DNA of 64,000 bases, taken from contig NZ_CP123622.1 of NCBI RefSeq assembly GCF_029873255.1, forward strand, positions 1,886,501 to 1,950,500. Reading direction: 5' to 3'. The notes under the pieces were generated by a model. The model did no database searches. It saw nothing but the letters and a program-made list of their open reading frames with translations, and was not told where the DNA came from. Made by a program: the position numbers and the translations under genes. Of the stretch, positions 15,861 through 23,142 are shown one piece after another. How positions within the stretch are numbered: the stretch's first letter is position 1; each line of letters begins with the position of its first letter. The stretch is from Pigmentibacter sp. JX0631. Lineage in GTDB: Bacteria > Bdellovibrionota_B > Oligoflexia > Silvanigrellales > Silvanigrellaceae.

Positions 15861-16370
15861 ATGATGTTTTTAAAGAATAAAATCTTAGTTTTGAGTATTA
15901 TTTCTATGAATCCTGTTTTTGCGGGAAATTTATTTAGTTCATCAAGTAAAGTAAAATATGAAAAATTAAGGAATGAATACAGTAATCCGCACAGCAATAA
16001 ACATGATTCGAAAAAAGAAAAAGAAATCTATAATCCTTCTCTAGGAGAAATATTAATAATTAATCAAAATATTCAGAAAATTAATGTTTATTTAGAAATT
16101 GCAAAAAAAGCTTTAAACTATGTTTATGAACTACATTTAGAGAATCCTTGGTATGATTTAGATGATTCAACGGCTGAATTTTATACTTACTCATATTCTT
16201 ATGCAAAAATTAATTTTGATAAACTTTTAAAAGATAAAAAAAATGCAGAAGATTCATTATATTTATTAAATGGTATCAATATTTCAGAAAAAGCATTGGA
16301 AAATGCTTTTGAAAATACAAAAAATGTGATTAGGAATGCAAACTATGATTGTGAGCTTGAAAAATATTAA
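15861..16370 (+). CDS. Secreted protein of unknown function
   Basis: No family recognised. The 169-aa product begins with a signal peptide (MMFLKNKILVLSIISMNPVF, cleavage after AFA-like VFA). The mature part is rich in Lys, Asn, Tyr and Glu and mainly helical, with aromatic runs such as FYTYSYSYAK; one Cys near the end (NYDCELEKY). TTGGAG lies 7 nt before tandem ATG codons at 15861 and 15864. It stands alone between a binding-protein gene on the other strand and the aconitase gene, with its own hairpin terminator. The composition is typical of exported low-complexity proteins in AT-rich genomes. Confidence 0.7.
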   Translation: MMFLKNKILVLSIISMNPVFAGNLFSSSSKVKYEKLRNEYSNPHSNKHDSKKEKEIYNPSLGEILIINQNIQKINVYLEIAKKALNYVYELHLENPWYDLDDSTAEFYTYSYSYAKINFDKLLKDKKNAEDSLYLLNGINISEKALENAFENTKNVIRNANYDCELEKY

Positions 16371-16380
16371 GTCAGAAAAA

Positions 16381-16430
16381 TAAGGTATTGCATAAAATGT
16401 ACCTTAGTTTTTTAATTTATTTTATGCAAT
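16381..16430 (+). terminator. Overlapping alternative hairpins after the secreted-protein gene
   Basis: TAAGGTA (16381-16387) pairs with TACCTTA (16400-16406), followed by GTTTTTT: a terminator. ATTGCATAAAAT (16387-16398) also pairs perfectly with ATTTTATGCAAT (16419-16430). The second stem uses the loop of the first, so only one can form fully. Confidence 0.5.
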
Positions 16431-16566
16431 GTCAGTTCTTGAAAAATAAAAATGATCTTTAATTATTAATGGATACGGTGCGCTAACTATACATTTTCAA
16501 TATTTGATTTTATGAAAATTTTAAAAAAATTTTTGCAAATGAAATCTGAAAAATCTGAGGAAAGGC

Positions 16567-16603
16567 AAAAAGGAAGAGCAACTTTTAGTAACTCTTCCTT
16601 TTT
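16567..16603 (-). terminator. Rho-independent terminator of the aconitase gene
   Basis: AAAAAGGAAGAG (16567-16578) is a perfect 12-bp inverse of 16592-16603, with a 13-nt loop. On the minus strand the stem ends in TTTTTG. It begins 6 bp after the aconitase stop. Confidence 0.85.
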
Positions 16604-16608
16604 AAATA

Positions 16609-18885
16609 CTATTTTTTTGCAGTAGCAGCTATTAAATTTAAGGCGCTTCCTGCTTTAAACCAGCCTATTTGTTGTTCATTAAAGGTGTGATTTAACAGAA
16701 TAGTATCTGTTTGTCCATCTGCATGTTTTACAGTTAAAGTAAGCTGTTTACCTGGTGCTAAATCTTTTGCATTTAGTGAGAAAGTATCATCTTCTTTAAT
16801 TTTTTCATAGTCAGCAGGGGTTGCAAAAGTTAAAGGTAACATTCCCTGTTTCTTTAAATTTGTTTCATGAATACGTGCAAAGCTTTTTACGATAATAGCT
16901 TTCCCGCCCAAATGACGAGGTTCAAGTGCTGCGTGTTCACGAGAGCTTCCTTCCCCGTAGTTTTCTTCTCCAATTACAATCCAGCCAATTCCACCAGCTT
17001 TATAGTCTCTGGCAGTAGCAGGAACTGCTCCAGTATTTCCATTTAATTGGTTTTTTACCTTGTTTGCTTCACTATTAAAAGCATTGATGGCACCAATAAG
17101 TAGGTTATTTGAGATATTATCCAAATGTCCGCGGTACTTTAACCAGCTACCAGCCATTGAAATATGATCTGTAGTACATTTGCCTTTTGCTTTGATAAGA
17201 AGTTTTAAATTATTAAAATCATTCTCTACATGTGGAGCTTTGAAAGGGCTCAGTGCCTGTAAACGATCACTTTGTGGATTGATATTCACGGAAATACTCG
17301 AACCGTCAGTAGCAGGTGCTACATATCCGTGTTCATCCTTCACAAAGCCTTTATCAGGTAAATCTAATCCTTTTGGAGTTTGCAGCATGACTTTTTCGCC
17401 CTTGTCGTTCATGACAGGCTCTTTTGTGAAGTCGATAGAAAGATCTCCAGCTAAGGCAAAACCAATGACTGTTTCTGGTGAAGCAACAAAGGCATGTGTC
17501 TTCGGGTTGCCGTCGTTTCTAGCTGTGAAATTACGATTGAAGCTTGTTACAATAGAGTTTTTCTCTTGAGCACCATGACGCTTCCATTGTCCAATACATG
17601 GGCCACAAGCATTCGCCATGACATTTGCGCCAAGCTTTTCTAAAATACCTAATTGACCATCTCTTTCAATTGTAGCTCTAACTTGCTCGCTTCCAGGAGT
17701 GATTAGAAATTCGCATTTAGATTTTATACCTTGCGCTGCAGCTTGTTTCGCTACTGAGGCAACTCTATCAATGTCTTCATAGGACGAATTTGTACAAGAA
17801 CCAATTAAGGCTGCACTTAATTGCGCTGGCCAGTTGTTGTCTTTTACTGCTTTTGCAAATTGGGAGATAGGAGTTGCTAAGTCAGGTGTGAAAGGACCAT
17901 TTACATGTGGTTCAAGAGTATCTAGGTCAATGGTGACCACTTGGTCGTAAAATTTCTCTGGATTTTTTTCTACTTCTATATCTGTTTTTAAATATTCGCT
18001 TAAACCGTCGGCAAGTTTAGCGATCTCTGCGCGTTCAGTTTTTTTAAGGTAATCGCCCATGCGAGAATCGTAAGGGAACAATGAAGTAGTAGCACCAATT
18101 TCAGCGCCCATGTTACAAATTGTACCTTTGCCAGTACAGGAAAGAGTAGTTGTACCTGGGCCGAAATATTCAACAATAGCCCCAGTTCCGCCTTTTACTG
18201 TTAAAATGCCGGCTAGTTTTAAAATAACATCTTTAGGTGAAGCCCAGCCTTTTAAAGAACCTGTAAGCTTAACTCCAATCAGTTTAGGAAATTTAAGTTC
18301 CCAAGGTATACCAGCCATAACATCAACGGCGTCGGCTCCGCCAACACCAATAGCAATCATCCCAAGACCGCCTGCATTTGGAGTATGAGAGTCGGTACCA
18401 ATCATCATTCCGCCAGGAAAAGCATAGTTTTCAAGAACCACTTGGTGAATAATGCCGGCTCCTGGCTTCCAAAATCCGATTCCATATTTTTTTGATACAT
18501 TCGCCAGAAACTCATAGACTTCGGCATTGTCTTTGTTTGCTGTGGCTAAATCTGTTTTAGCGTTAATTTCAGCTTGAATAAGGTGGTCACAATGAACTGT
18601 TGAAGGAACTGCAACTTTAGGAATTCCTGCAGACATAAATTGTAAAAGAGCCATTTGGGCGGTGGCGTCTTGCATAGCAACTCTATCGGGAAAGAAGTCG
18701 ACGTAGTCTTTTCCGCGCGCAAAATTATTTAATTCAGTTCCTTTTGAACCATTTGCTGGTTTTAGGTGTGCGTAAAGTATTTTTTCGGTGTAAGTCATCG
18801 GTCGGCCAAGAAGTTTGCGGGCAGCATCTACATTAGATTTAAAATTTGCATAAACTTTTTTAACCATATCAAGATCTTGAACCAT
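16609..18885 (-). CDS. acn: Aconitate hydratase, mitochondrial-type
   Basis: [4Fe-4S] enzyme of the citric acid cycle (citrate to isocitrate). The protein (758 aa from Met at 18885) resembles mitochondrial aconitase rather than AcnA or AcnB of enterics. Visible are [68 protein letters not shown], the cluster cysteines in [11 protein letters not shown] and [14 protein letters not shown], and the swivel-domain [28 protein letters not shown] lies 5 nt before the ATG at 18885; the ATG at 18897 overlaps that ribosome site. It is a single-gene unit with its own terminator; codon use suggests high expression. Confidence 0.96.
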   Translation of the reverse strand: MVQDLDMVKKVYANFKSNVDAARKLLGRPMTYTEKILYAHLKPANGSKGTELNNFARGKDYVDFFPDRVAMQDATAQMALLQFMSAGIPKVAVPSTVHCDHLIQAEINAKTDLATANKDNAEVYEFLANVSKKYGIGFWKPGAGIIHQVVLENYAFPGGMMIGTDSHTPNAGGLGMIAIGVGGADAVDVMAGIPWELKFPKLIGVKLTGSLKGWASPKDVILKLAGILTVKGGTGAIVEYFGPGTTTLSCTGKGTICNMGAEIGATTSLFPYDSRMGDYLKKTERAEIAKLADGLSEYLKTDIEVEKNPEKFYDQVVTIDLDTLEPHVNGPFTPDLATPISQFAKAVKDNNWPAQLSAALIGSCTNSSYEDIDRVASVAKQAAAQGIKSKCEFLITPGSEQVRATIERDGQLGILEKLGANVMANACGPCIGQWKRHGAQEKNSIVTSFNRNFTARNDGNPKTHAFVASPETVIGFALAGDLSIDFTKEPVMNDKGEKVMLQTPKGLDLPDKGFVKDEHGYVAPATDGSSISVNINPQSDRLQALSPFKAPHVENDFNNLKLLIKAKGKCTTDHISMAGSWLKYRGHLDNISNNLLIGAINAFNSEANKVKNQLNGNTGAVPATARDYKAGGIGWIVIGEENYGEGSSREHAALEPRHLGGKAIIVKSFARIHETNLKKQGMLPLTFATPADYEKIKEDDTFSLNAKDLAPGKQLTLTVKHADGQTDTILLNHTFNEQQIGWFKAGSALNLIAATAKK

Positions 18886-19063
18886 AAAAACCTCCAAAAA
18901 AACAAAACAAGCTCATGTATTTAAGACATGTGCGCTATAAAATGTCATAACGTCTTGTCGGTAGATATAAAACAAAGTGTGACATAATAATTTCTTCTGA
19001 GCTATAAAAAAAATGTATATCTGGACGTTCTAAGCTCCTCGGAAAAAAAAATTTCAAAAACGC

Positions 19064-19092
19064 TTGACTCTTTTCTTCCGAAAGAATACTAA
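19064..19092 (+). promoter_or_regulatory. Sigma-70 promoter of tRNA-Glu
   Basis: TTGACT (19064-19069), 17 bp, TACTAA (19087-19092). The expected start is ~19099, about 12 nt before the tRNA. Confidence 0.75.
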
Positions 19093-19110
19093 CCCGTTCA
19101 CGGAAGTAAT

Positions 19111-19186
19111 GGCCCTATCGTCTAGAGGCCTAGGACACCGCCCTTTCACGGCGGTAACACCGGTTCGAATCCGGTTAGGGTCACCA
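19111..19186 (+). tRNA. tRNA-Glu (anticodon TTC), copy 1
   Basis: Cloverleaf of 76 nt with encoded CCA. Acceptor GGCCCTA pairs with TAGGGTC (one G-U). Anticodon stem CCGCC/GGCGG encloses loop CTTTCAC, anticodon TTC. T stem ACCGG/CCGGT encloses TTCGAAT. A promoter lies upstream and a strong terminator 16 bp downstream, so it is its own transcription unit. Confidence 0.97.
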
Positions 19187-19202
19187 TTCATTCCTTGTAA
19201 GT

Positions 19203-19237
19203 AAAAAAAACCAACCTAATTAGGTTGGTTTTTTTTT
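19203..19237 (+). terminator. Terminator after tRNA-Glu copy 1
   Basis: AACCAACCTAA (19209-19219) followed directly by its exact complement (19220-19230), flanked by A and T runs. A strong terminator with stem extended by A-T pairs. Confidence 0.92.
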
Positions 19238-19333
19238 GTCTTTAAATCTACTCTGTTAATAAATGTTTATCTTGTTGCATTGTATGAAAAATATCTTTTT
19301 GCTACAGATTAAAACTTAATAGTCGTTTTTTCT

Positions 19334-19410
19334 GACCCTTTCGTCTAGCAGGTCAAGGACATCATCCTTTCACGATGGGAACATGGGTTCAAATCCCGTA
19401 AGGGTCACCA
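19334..19410 (+). tRNA. tRNA-Glu (anticodon TTC), copy 2, divergent sequence
   Basis: Cloverleaf of 77 nt with encoded CCA. Acceptor GACCCTT pairs with AAGGGTC. Anticodon stem TCATC/GATGG (one G-U) encloses CTTTCAC, anticodon TTC. T stem ATGGG/CCCGT encloses TTCAAAT. It has the same anticodon loop as copy 1, but most stem pairs differ, so it is not a recent duplicate. No terminator separates it from the HAD gene 49 bp downstream. Confidence 0.95.
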
Positions 19411-19458
19411 AAAATTTTTTTCAAAATATACAAATGAATGTAAATAAGGTTTTCTATT

Positions 19459-20100
19459 ATGGAAAAAAAGCATATTATTTTTGATTTTAATGGTGTGATT
19501 GTAGACGATGAAAAAATTCATTTTTTGTCATCACAGCTTGCATTAAAAGAAATCTTTAATCATGATTTATCACAAGAGTTATATTTTAAATTTTTCATTG
19601 GTAGAACCAATGAAAAGGCTTTTGAAGACTATTTTAAAATGCTAGATATTGATTCTAGTATTGCAGAAATTATAAAAATTAAAAACAAAATTTATATGCA
19701 ACTTGTCGAAACTGAAAATGTAGCTATACCATCTACTATAAGCTTTATTCGGAAATATAAAAATGATTTTAGTTACTCTGTTGTATCAGGTGCAAGTAAA
19801 AATGAAATATGGTTTCATCTAAAAAAATTGGGGATAGAAAATCTATTCTTAAATATTTTATCTTGTGAAGATATTACTGAAAGTAAACCATCACCACAAG
19901 GTTTTTTAAAAGCAATAAATTTATCGCACATTCCAGCCAATCAAACAGTGATTATTGAAGACTCAATTAGTGGTGTAAGAGCGGCAAAAGCAGCAAATAC
20001 TTTTTGTATAGCGTTAACAACATCTCATACAAAAGAGGAACTTCATCAGGCAGATATTGTTGTCTCTGAATTAAATATTTCTTGTTTTAACTTTGATTAA
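19459..20100 (+). CDS. HAD-family phosphatase / phosphoglucomutase-like (subfamily IA)
   Basis: 213-aa HAD hydrolase with a helical cap, like beta-phosphoglucomutase and sugar-phosphate phosphatases. Motif I is FDFNGVIVDDE: nucleophile D9 is present but the usual second Asp is N11. Motif II is SVVSGASKNE, motif III lysine is in ITESKPSPQGF, and motif IV IIEDSISGVRAAKAA is complete. Asn at the acid/base position occurs in some natural HAD groups and may slow or alter catalysis. AAGG precedes the ATG by 9-10 nt. It follows tRNA-Glu copy 2 without a terminator and may depend on its promoter. Confidence 0.87.
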   Translation: MEKKHIIFDFNGVIVDDEKIHFLSSQLALKEIFNHDLSQELYFKFFIGRTNEKAFEDYFKMLDIDSSIAEIIKIKNKIYMQLVETENVAIPSTISFIRKYKNDFSYSVVSGASKNEIWFHLKKLGIENLFLNILSCEDITESKPSPQGFLKAINLSHIPANQTVIIEDSISGVRAAKAANTFCIALTTSHTKEELHQADIVVSELNISCFNFD

Positions 20101-20197
20101 TATTGAAAAATAAGTTTTTCACAGGATTAAAATATTAAATCAATTCCAACTAAATACTATGAGAAAAGACTATTACTAAGAAATTTTTTAAAGGAAA

Positions 20198-20857
20198 CTA
20201 AAATAATTTATCTTTATTTTGTTTTTTAACTGCATCAAAAGAATTACTTATAATTTTCCCTACAGCAACTTCATAAGGTACTGGAACAAAATTAGAATTA
20301 AAAACATCTTTAGTAATCCACTTCCAAGACATAGAATTTGTATCATATAGGCCTATGTTTTTGTGTACTGTATTGGTAGAAATATATTCACTTTCATCTT
20401 CAAAAACAACGGAAAAAGCTAGAACACTATTTTTTCCATACTTTTTTGTGATATTGTGAACAAATTTTTCTACTACAGAATTATTTTCATTCTTTTTTAT
20501 TTCTTCCGAATTATCCATCATTGAAGTAAGAATATCTAAACTTTCCCAAGCTGCTGGTATTTCATTTAAAATTTGGCGAGGGATAGGAATTAATTTTGCT
20601 TTATTAAGGTTACTTGCCCAACTAGCTGCAATTTTCGCATCGATTAAGGTACCTTTAAAATTTTTATTTTCTTGAATAAAATTATGTCGTGTTAAGTACA
20701 TAGTTGGAAAAAGTATTATTTTGTCTGTTTTGATTGCAATATCACTCCTGAAGTACACAGCAGTATTTTGTTCACTTTTACTTGTTGTAGTACAAGCTGT
20801 AATAGATGCAAAAGCAATTGATATTAAAGTAATTTTGTTAACTATTTTTTTAAGCAT
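20198..20857 (-). CDS. Putative lipoprotein of unknown function
   Basis: 219-aa protein; no family recognised. MLKKIVNKITLISIAFASIT is followed by ACTTTSK, a clear lipobox (ITAC) with Cys at ~21. The mature part alternates short strands and helices, including DAKIAASWASNLNKAKLIPIPRQI and NSVLAFSVVFEDESEYIS. It faintly recalls lipoproteins of the CsgG/LpoB type (TolB-N-like fold), but I cannot support that. GGAGAG precedes the ATG at 20857; the frame upstream to 20917 lacks a site. It is divergent from the next gene across a 207-bp gap. Confidence 0.72.
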   Translation of the reverse strand: MLKKIVNKITLISIAFASITACTTTSKSEQNTAVYFRSDIAIKTDKIILFPTMYLTRHNFIQENKNFKGTLIDAKIAASWASNLNKAKLIPIPRQILNEIPAAWESLDILTSMMDNSEEIKKNENNSVVEKFVHNITKKYGKNSVLAFSVVFEDESEYISTNTVHKNIGLYDTNSMSWKWITKDVFNSNFVPVPYEVAVGKIISNSFDAVKKQNKDKLF

Positions 20858-21064
20858 AATGAACTCTCCATGGATAAAGAAAAAATAATTGTTAAATGAC
20901 AAAATTAATGATTGCAAATTCCTAAAAAAATAAAATATTGAGATTATTATCTTAAAAAATATTGTAAAATGAAAAAAAGTGATAATCTAATTTTCTAAGC
21001 ATATTATGTAGATAAACTATTGTAATATGTGAATAAGTTTAAGAATTCTATTTGGAGAAATTTT

Positions 21065-22252
21065 GTGTTAACTAAAATAATTTTACTATATAGCTTTTCC
21101 CAGGCAGGAGATACAGCGCATATTAAGTCCTTAGAAAAGGTGTTGTCTGGTCAATTTGAAAATAAAGAAATATATTCAATCAATGCAAATGAAGATAAAA
21201 GTAATATATTAAAAGAGTTTAAAGAAATTAAAGATAAAAAAAATAATAGCTTACAAGTACAAAATGAAACAAAGCATTTAGTCTTAACGGTTGGTGAAAA
21301 AGGAGGTGAAGCTCTTGAAGCGATTACTGATGGGAAGTTAGTAGACAATAATTACTATATCTACTGGGGAATGCATCAGTACTCAGCTAAAATTAAAGAC
21401 TATAAAAAGCTAAAACTAGATCATCTACAAATACCAGAAACAAGTTTGAATAGTATTGAAAAAATTGAAAGTGTTAAAGATATTCCTAATGTTTCAAAAA
21501 CTTTAACAGTCCCAAATATTAATCCTACTATAGAGGAATTAAAAAATACTTTTGCTAAATGGGAAATTAATAAACAATTTGATCTGGAAAAAAATTACAT
21601 CACAGTATTACTACCTGGAGATGCTCCTGACAGCAAAAATAAAATTTATTACTTTTCAAAAGATTCTGCTTATAGCTTGTTTAAAAATGTGCAAAATATT
21701 TGGTTAAAATCCAATTCTAAAAAAACAGTAATTGTTCAAAATGGTCCTAGGACGGGTAAATATGATCCTAAAACTGGAGATGTTATTTGTTCGCATGAAT
21801 ATAAAACAGGCGAGTCCAATGCAACAGCGGTTGATAATATAAGTGAATATTTTATTAATTTATTGCAAGAAAATAAAATTCCTTTTGTTTTTTCAAATTT
21901 TTCTTTTGAAATAAAGGATAAACATAGAATTAAACATTCTTCTTTTGATCCTATATTATTTTTAGCATATAAAACTAAGAGTATTTTTATTTTTCCAGGC
22001 GAGTCTGTTTCTTTAATTGGACAATTACCTTTTTATTTAGACCCAGAAAATGTTATCGCTTTTTATTCTAGTTCTATGAATGAAGAGCATAAAACTACTT
22101 TAGAAGCAGCTTTTAAAAATGGTTATTTATCTAAATTCAATGCCAAAGGTGAAATTGAATATCCAGAGAAGCCGACTAAACTTTTAATGGATGATAATAC
22201 AAAAGTAGCAAATGATATTTTAAAAGGTTACAATAGAAAATTTAAAAATTGA
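21065..22252 (+). CDS. Exported protein, possibly related to ELM1/DUF1022
   Basis: 395-aa protein starting with GTG at 21065, 7 nt after GGAG; a GTG at 21029 has no ribosome site. The N-terminus MLTKIILLYSFSQAGDTAH looks like a very short signal peptide. Features resembling ELM1-type (mitochondrial-fission-like, GT-B-like) proteins are VLTVGEKGGEALEAI, IYWGMHQYSAKI with DHLQIPE, VLLPGDAPDS, VQNGPRTGKYDP, and a C-terminal KSIFIFPGESVSLIGQLPF followed by VIAFYSSSMNEEHKTTLEAAFKNG. ELM1 proteins are usually cytoplasmic, so export would be unusual. I regard the family link as tentative and the function as unknown. Confidence 0.6.
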   Translation: MLTKIILLYSFSQAGDTAHIKSLEKVLSGQFENKEIYSINANEDKSNILKEFKEIKDKKNNSLQVQNETKHLVLTVGEKGGEALEAITDGKLVDNNYYIYWGMHQYSAKIKDYKKLKLDHLQIPETSLNSIEKIESVKDIPNVSKTLTVPNINPTIEELKNTFAKWEINKQFDLEKNYITVLLPGDAPDSKNKIYYFSKDSAYSLFKNVQNIWLKSNSKKTVIVQNGPRTGKYDPKTGDVICSHEYKTGESNATAVDNISEYFINLLQENKIPFVFSNFSFEIKDKHRIKHSSFDPILFLAYKTKSIFIFPGESVSLIGQLPFYLDPENVIAFYSSSMNEEHKTTLEAAFKNGYLSKFNAKGEIEYPEKPTKLLMDDNTKVANDILKGYNRKFKN

Positions 22253-22371
22253 AAGTAAAAGACAACAATATTTAATATTTCAATAAGTCAAAATTTAGTC
22301 ATTTTAAACTATACTAAAATCTCAAAACTACATTATAGTTGTTTTATTTATATTAAGCAAAAGGGGTTTTT

Positions 22372-23142
22372 GTGAAAAAAAATATATTTAAATATTTAGT
22401 ATGTTTTATTTTGCTTTTAGACAGCAAGAGTTTTGCTTCTACTACTGTAAAAGTTGGAGGATACACCTTCCCCCCTTATGTAGATCAGCATAATCCAAGT
22501 GCTAAACAAACCGGCATAACGATTGAACTGATAAATGAAATGAATAAAATTCAAAATGACTACAAATTTGAGTTTGTACCAACTTCATCAGGTCGAAGAT
22601 ATATTGATTATAAAAGTAAACAATTTGATATGGTCTTTTTTGAAGATTTTGCTTGGGGTTGGAAAGATTATGATGTAATTTCTTCAGAATTACTTGCCAA
22701 AGATGAAGAAGTTTATATAGCTAAAAAGAAAGAAGGACGAGATCAAAACTATTTTAGTGATAAGAAAAATAAAAAATTTGTTGGTATCAAAGGATATCAC
22801 TATGCATTTGCAAATTATAATAATGATATAGATTTTTTGAAGAAAAATTTTGGAGCTGAATTAACCTCAGATCATGATGGAAGTATTCAAATGATTTTAG
22901 TTGATAGAGGCGATATTGGTATAGTAACTCATTCATATTTAGATTTTTATTTAAATAAAAATCCTGATGTTAAAGATAAAATTATTATTTCAAATAAACC
23001 CGATCAAATTTATAATTTAGGAATAATTGCAAGAAAAAATATGGAGCCTAAAATTGAAGTTGTAAATAAATTAATTCAGAAATTAAAAAGTAATGGTACA
23101 CTTAAAAAGTTGTTCAAACTATATAATTTAAAAGAAATATAA
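22372..23142 (+). CDS. Periplasmic solute-binding protein (SBP_bac_3-like), orphan
   Basis: 256-aa secreted protein. The signal peptide ends near SKSFA|STT. VKVGGYTFPPYVD, GITIELINEMNKIQ, RRYIDYKSKQFDMVFFEDFAWGW and NLGIIARKN match family-3 periplasmic binding proteins of the PBPb fold. A GTG start has AAGGGG 5 nt upstream. No membrane transporter genes are nearby, as with the binding protein at 14863, which has only distant similarity. Its stop codon directly abuts that of the convergent HD-GYP gene (23142/23143). Confidence 0.8.
   Translation: MKKNIFKYLVCFILLLDSKSFASTTVKVGGYTFPPYVDQHNPSAKQTGITIELINEMNKIQNDYKFEFVPTSSGRRYIDYKSKQFDMVFFEDFAWGWKDYDVISSELLAKDEEVYIAKKKEGRDQNYFSDKKNKKFVGIKGYHYAFANYNNDIDFLKKNFGAELTSDHDGSIQMILVDRGDIGIVTHSYLDFYLNKNPDVKDKIIISNKPDQIYNLGIIARKNMEPKIEVVNKLIQKLKSNGTLKKLFKLYNLKEI

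Noticed and set aside
15806-15997. 63-aa minus-strand frame antisense to the secreted protein
   Set aside because: No ribosome site; the plus-strand gene has a signal peptide and TTGGAG site, so this is a shadow.
20941-20988. AGATTAT/ATAATCT inverted repeat between the lipoprotein and the ELM1-like gene
   Set aside because: Only 7 bp, 34 bp apart, and all A/T but one pair per arm; expected by chance in this composition.
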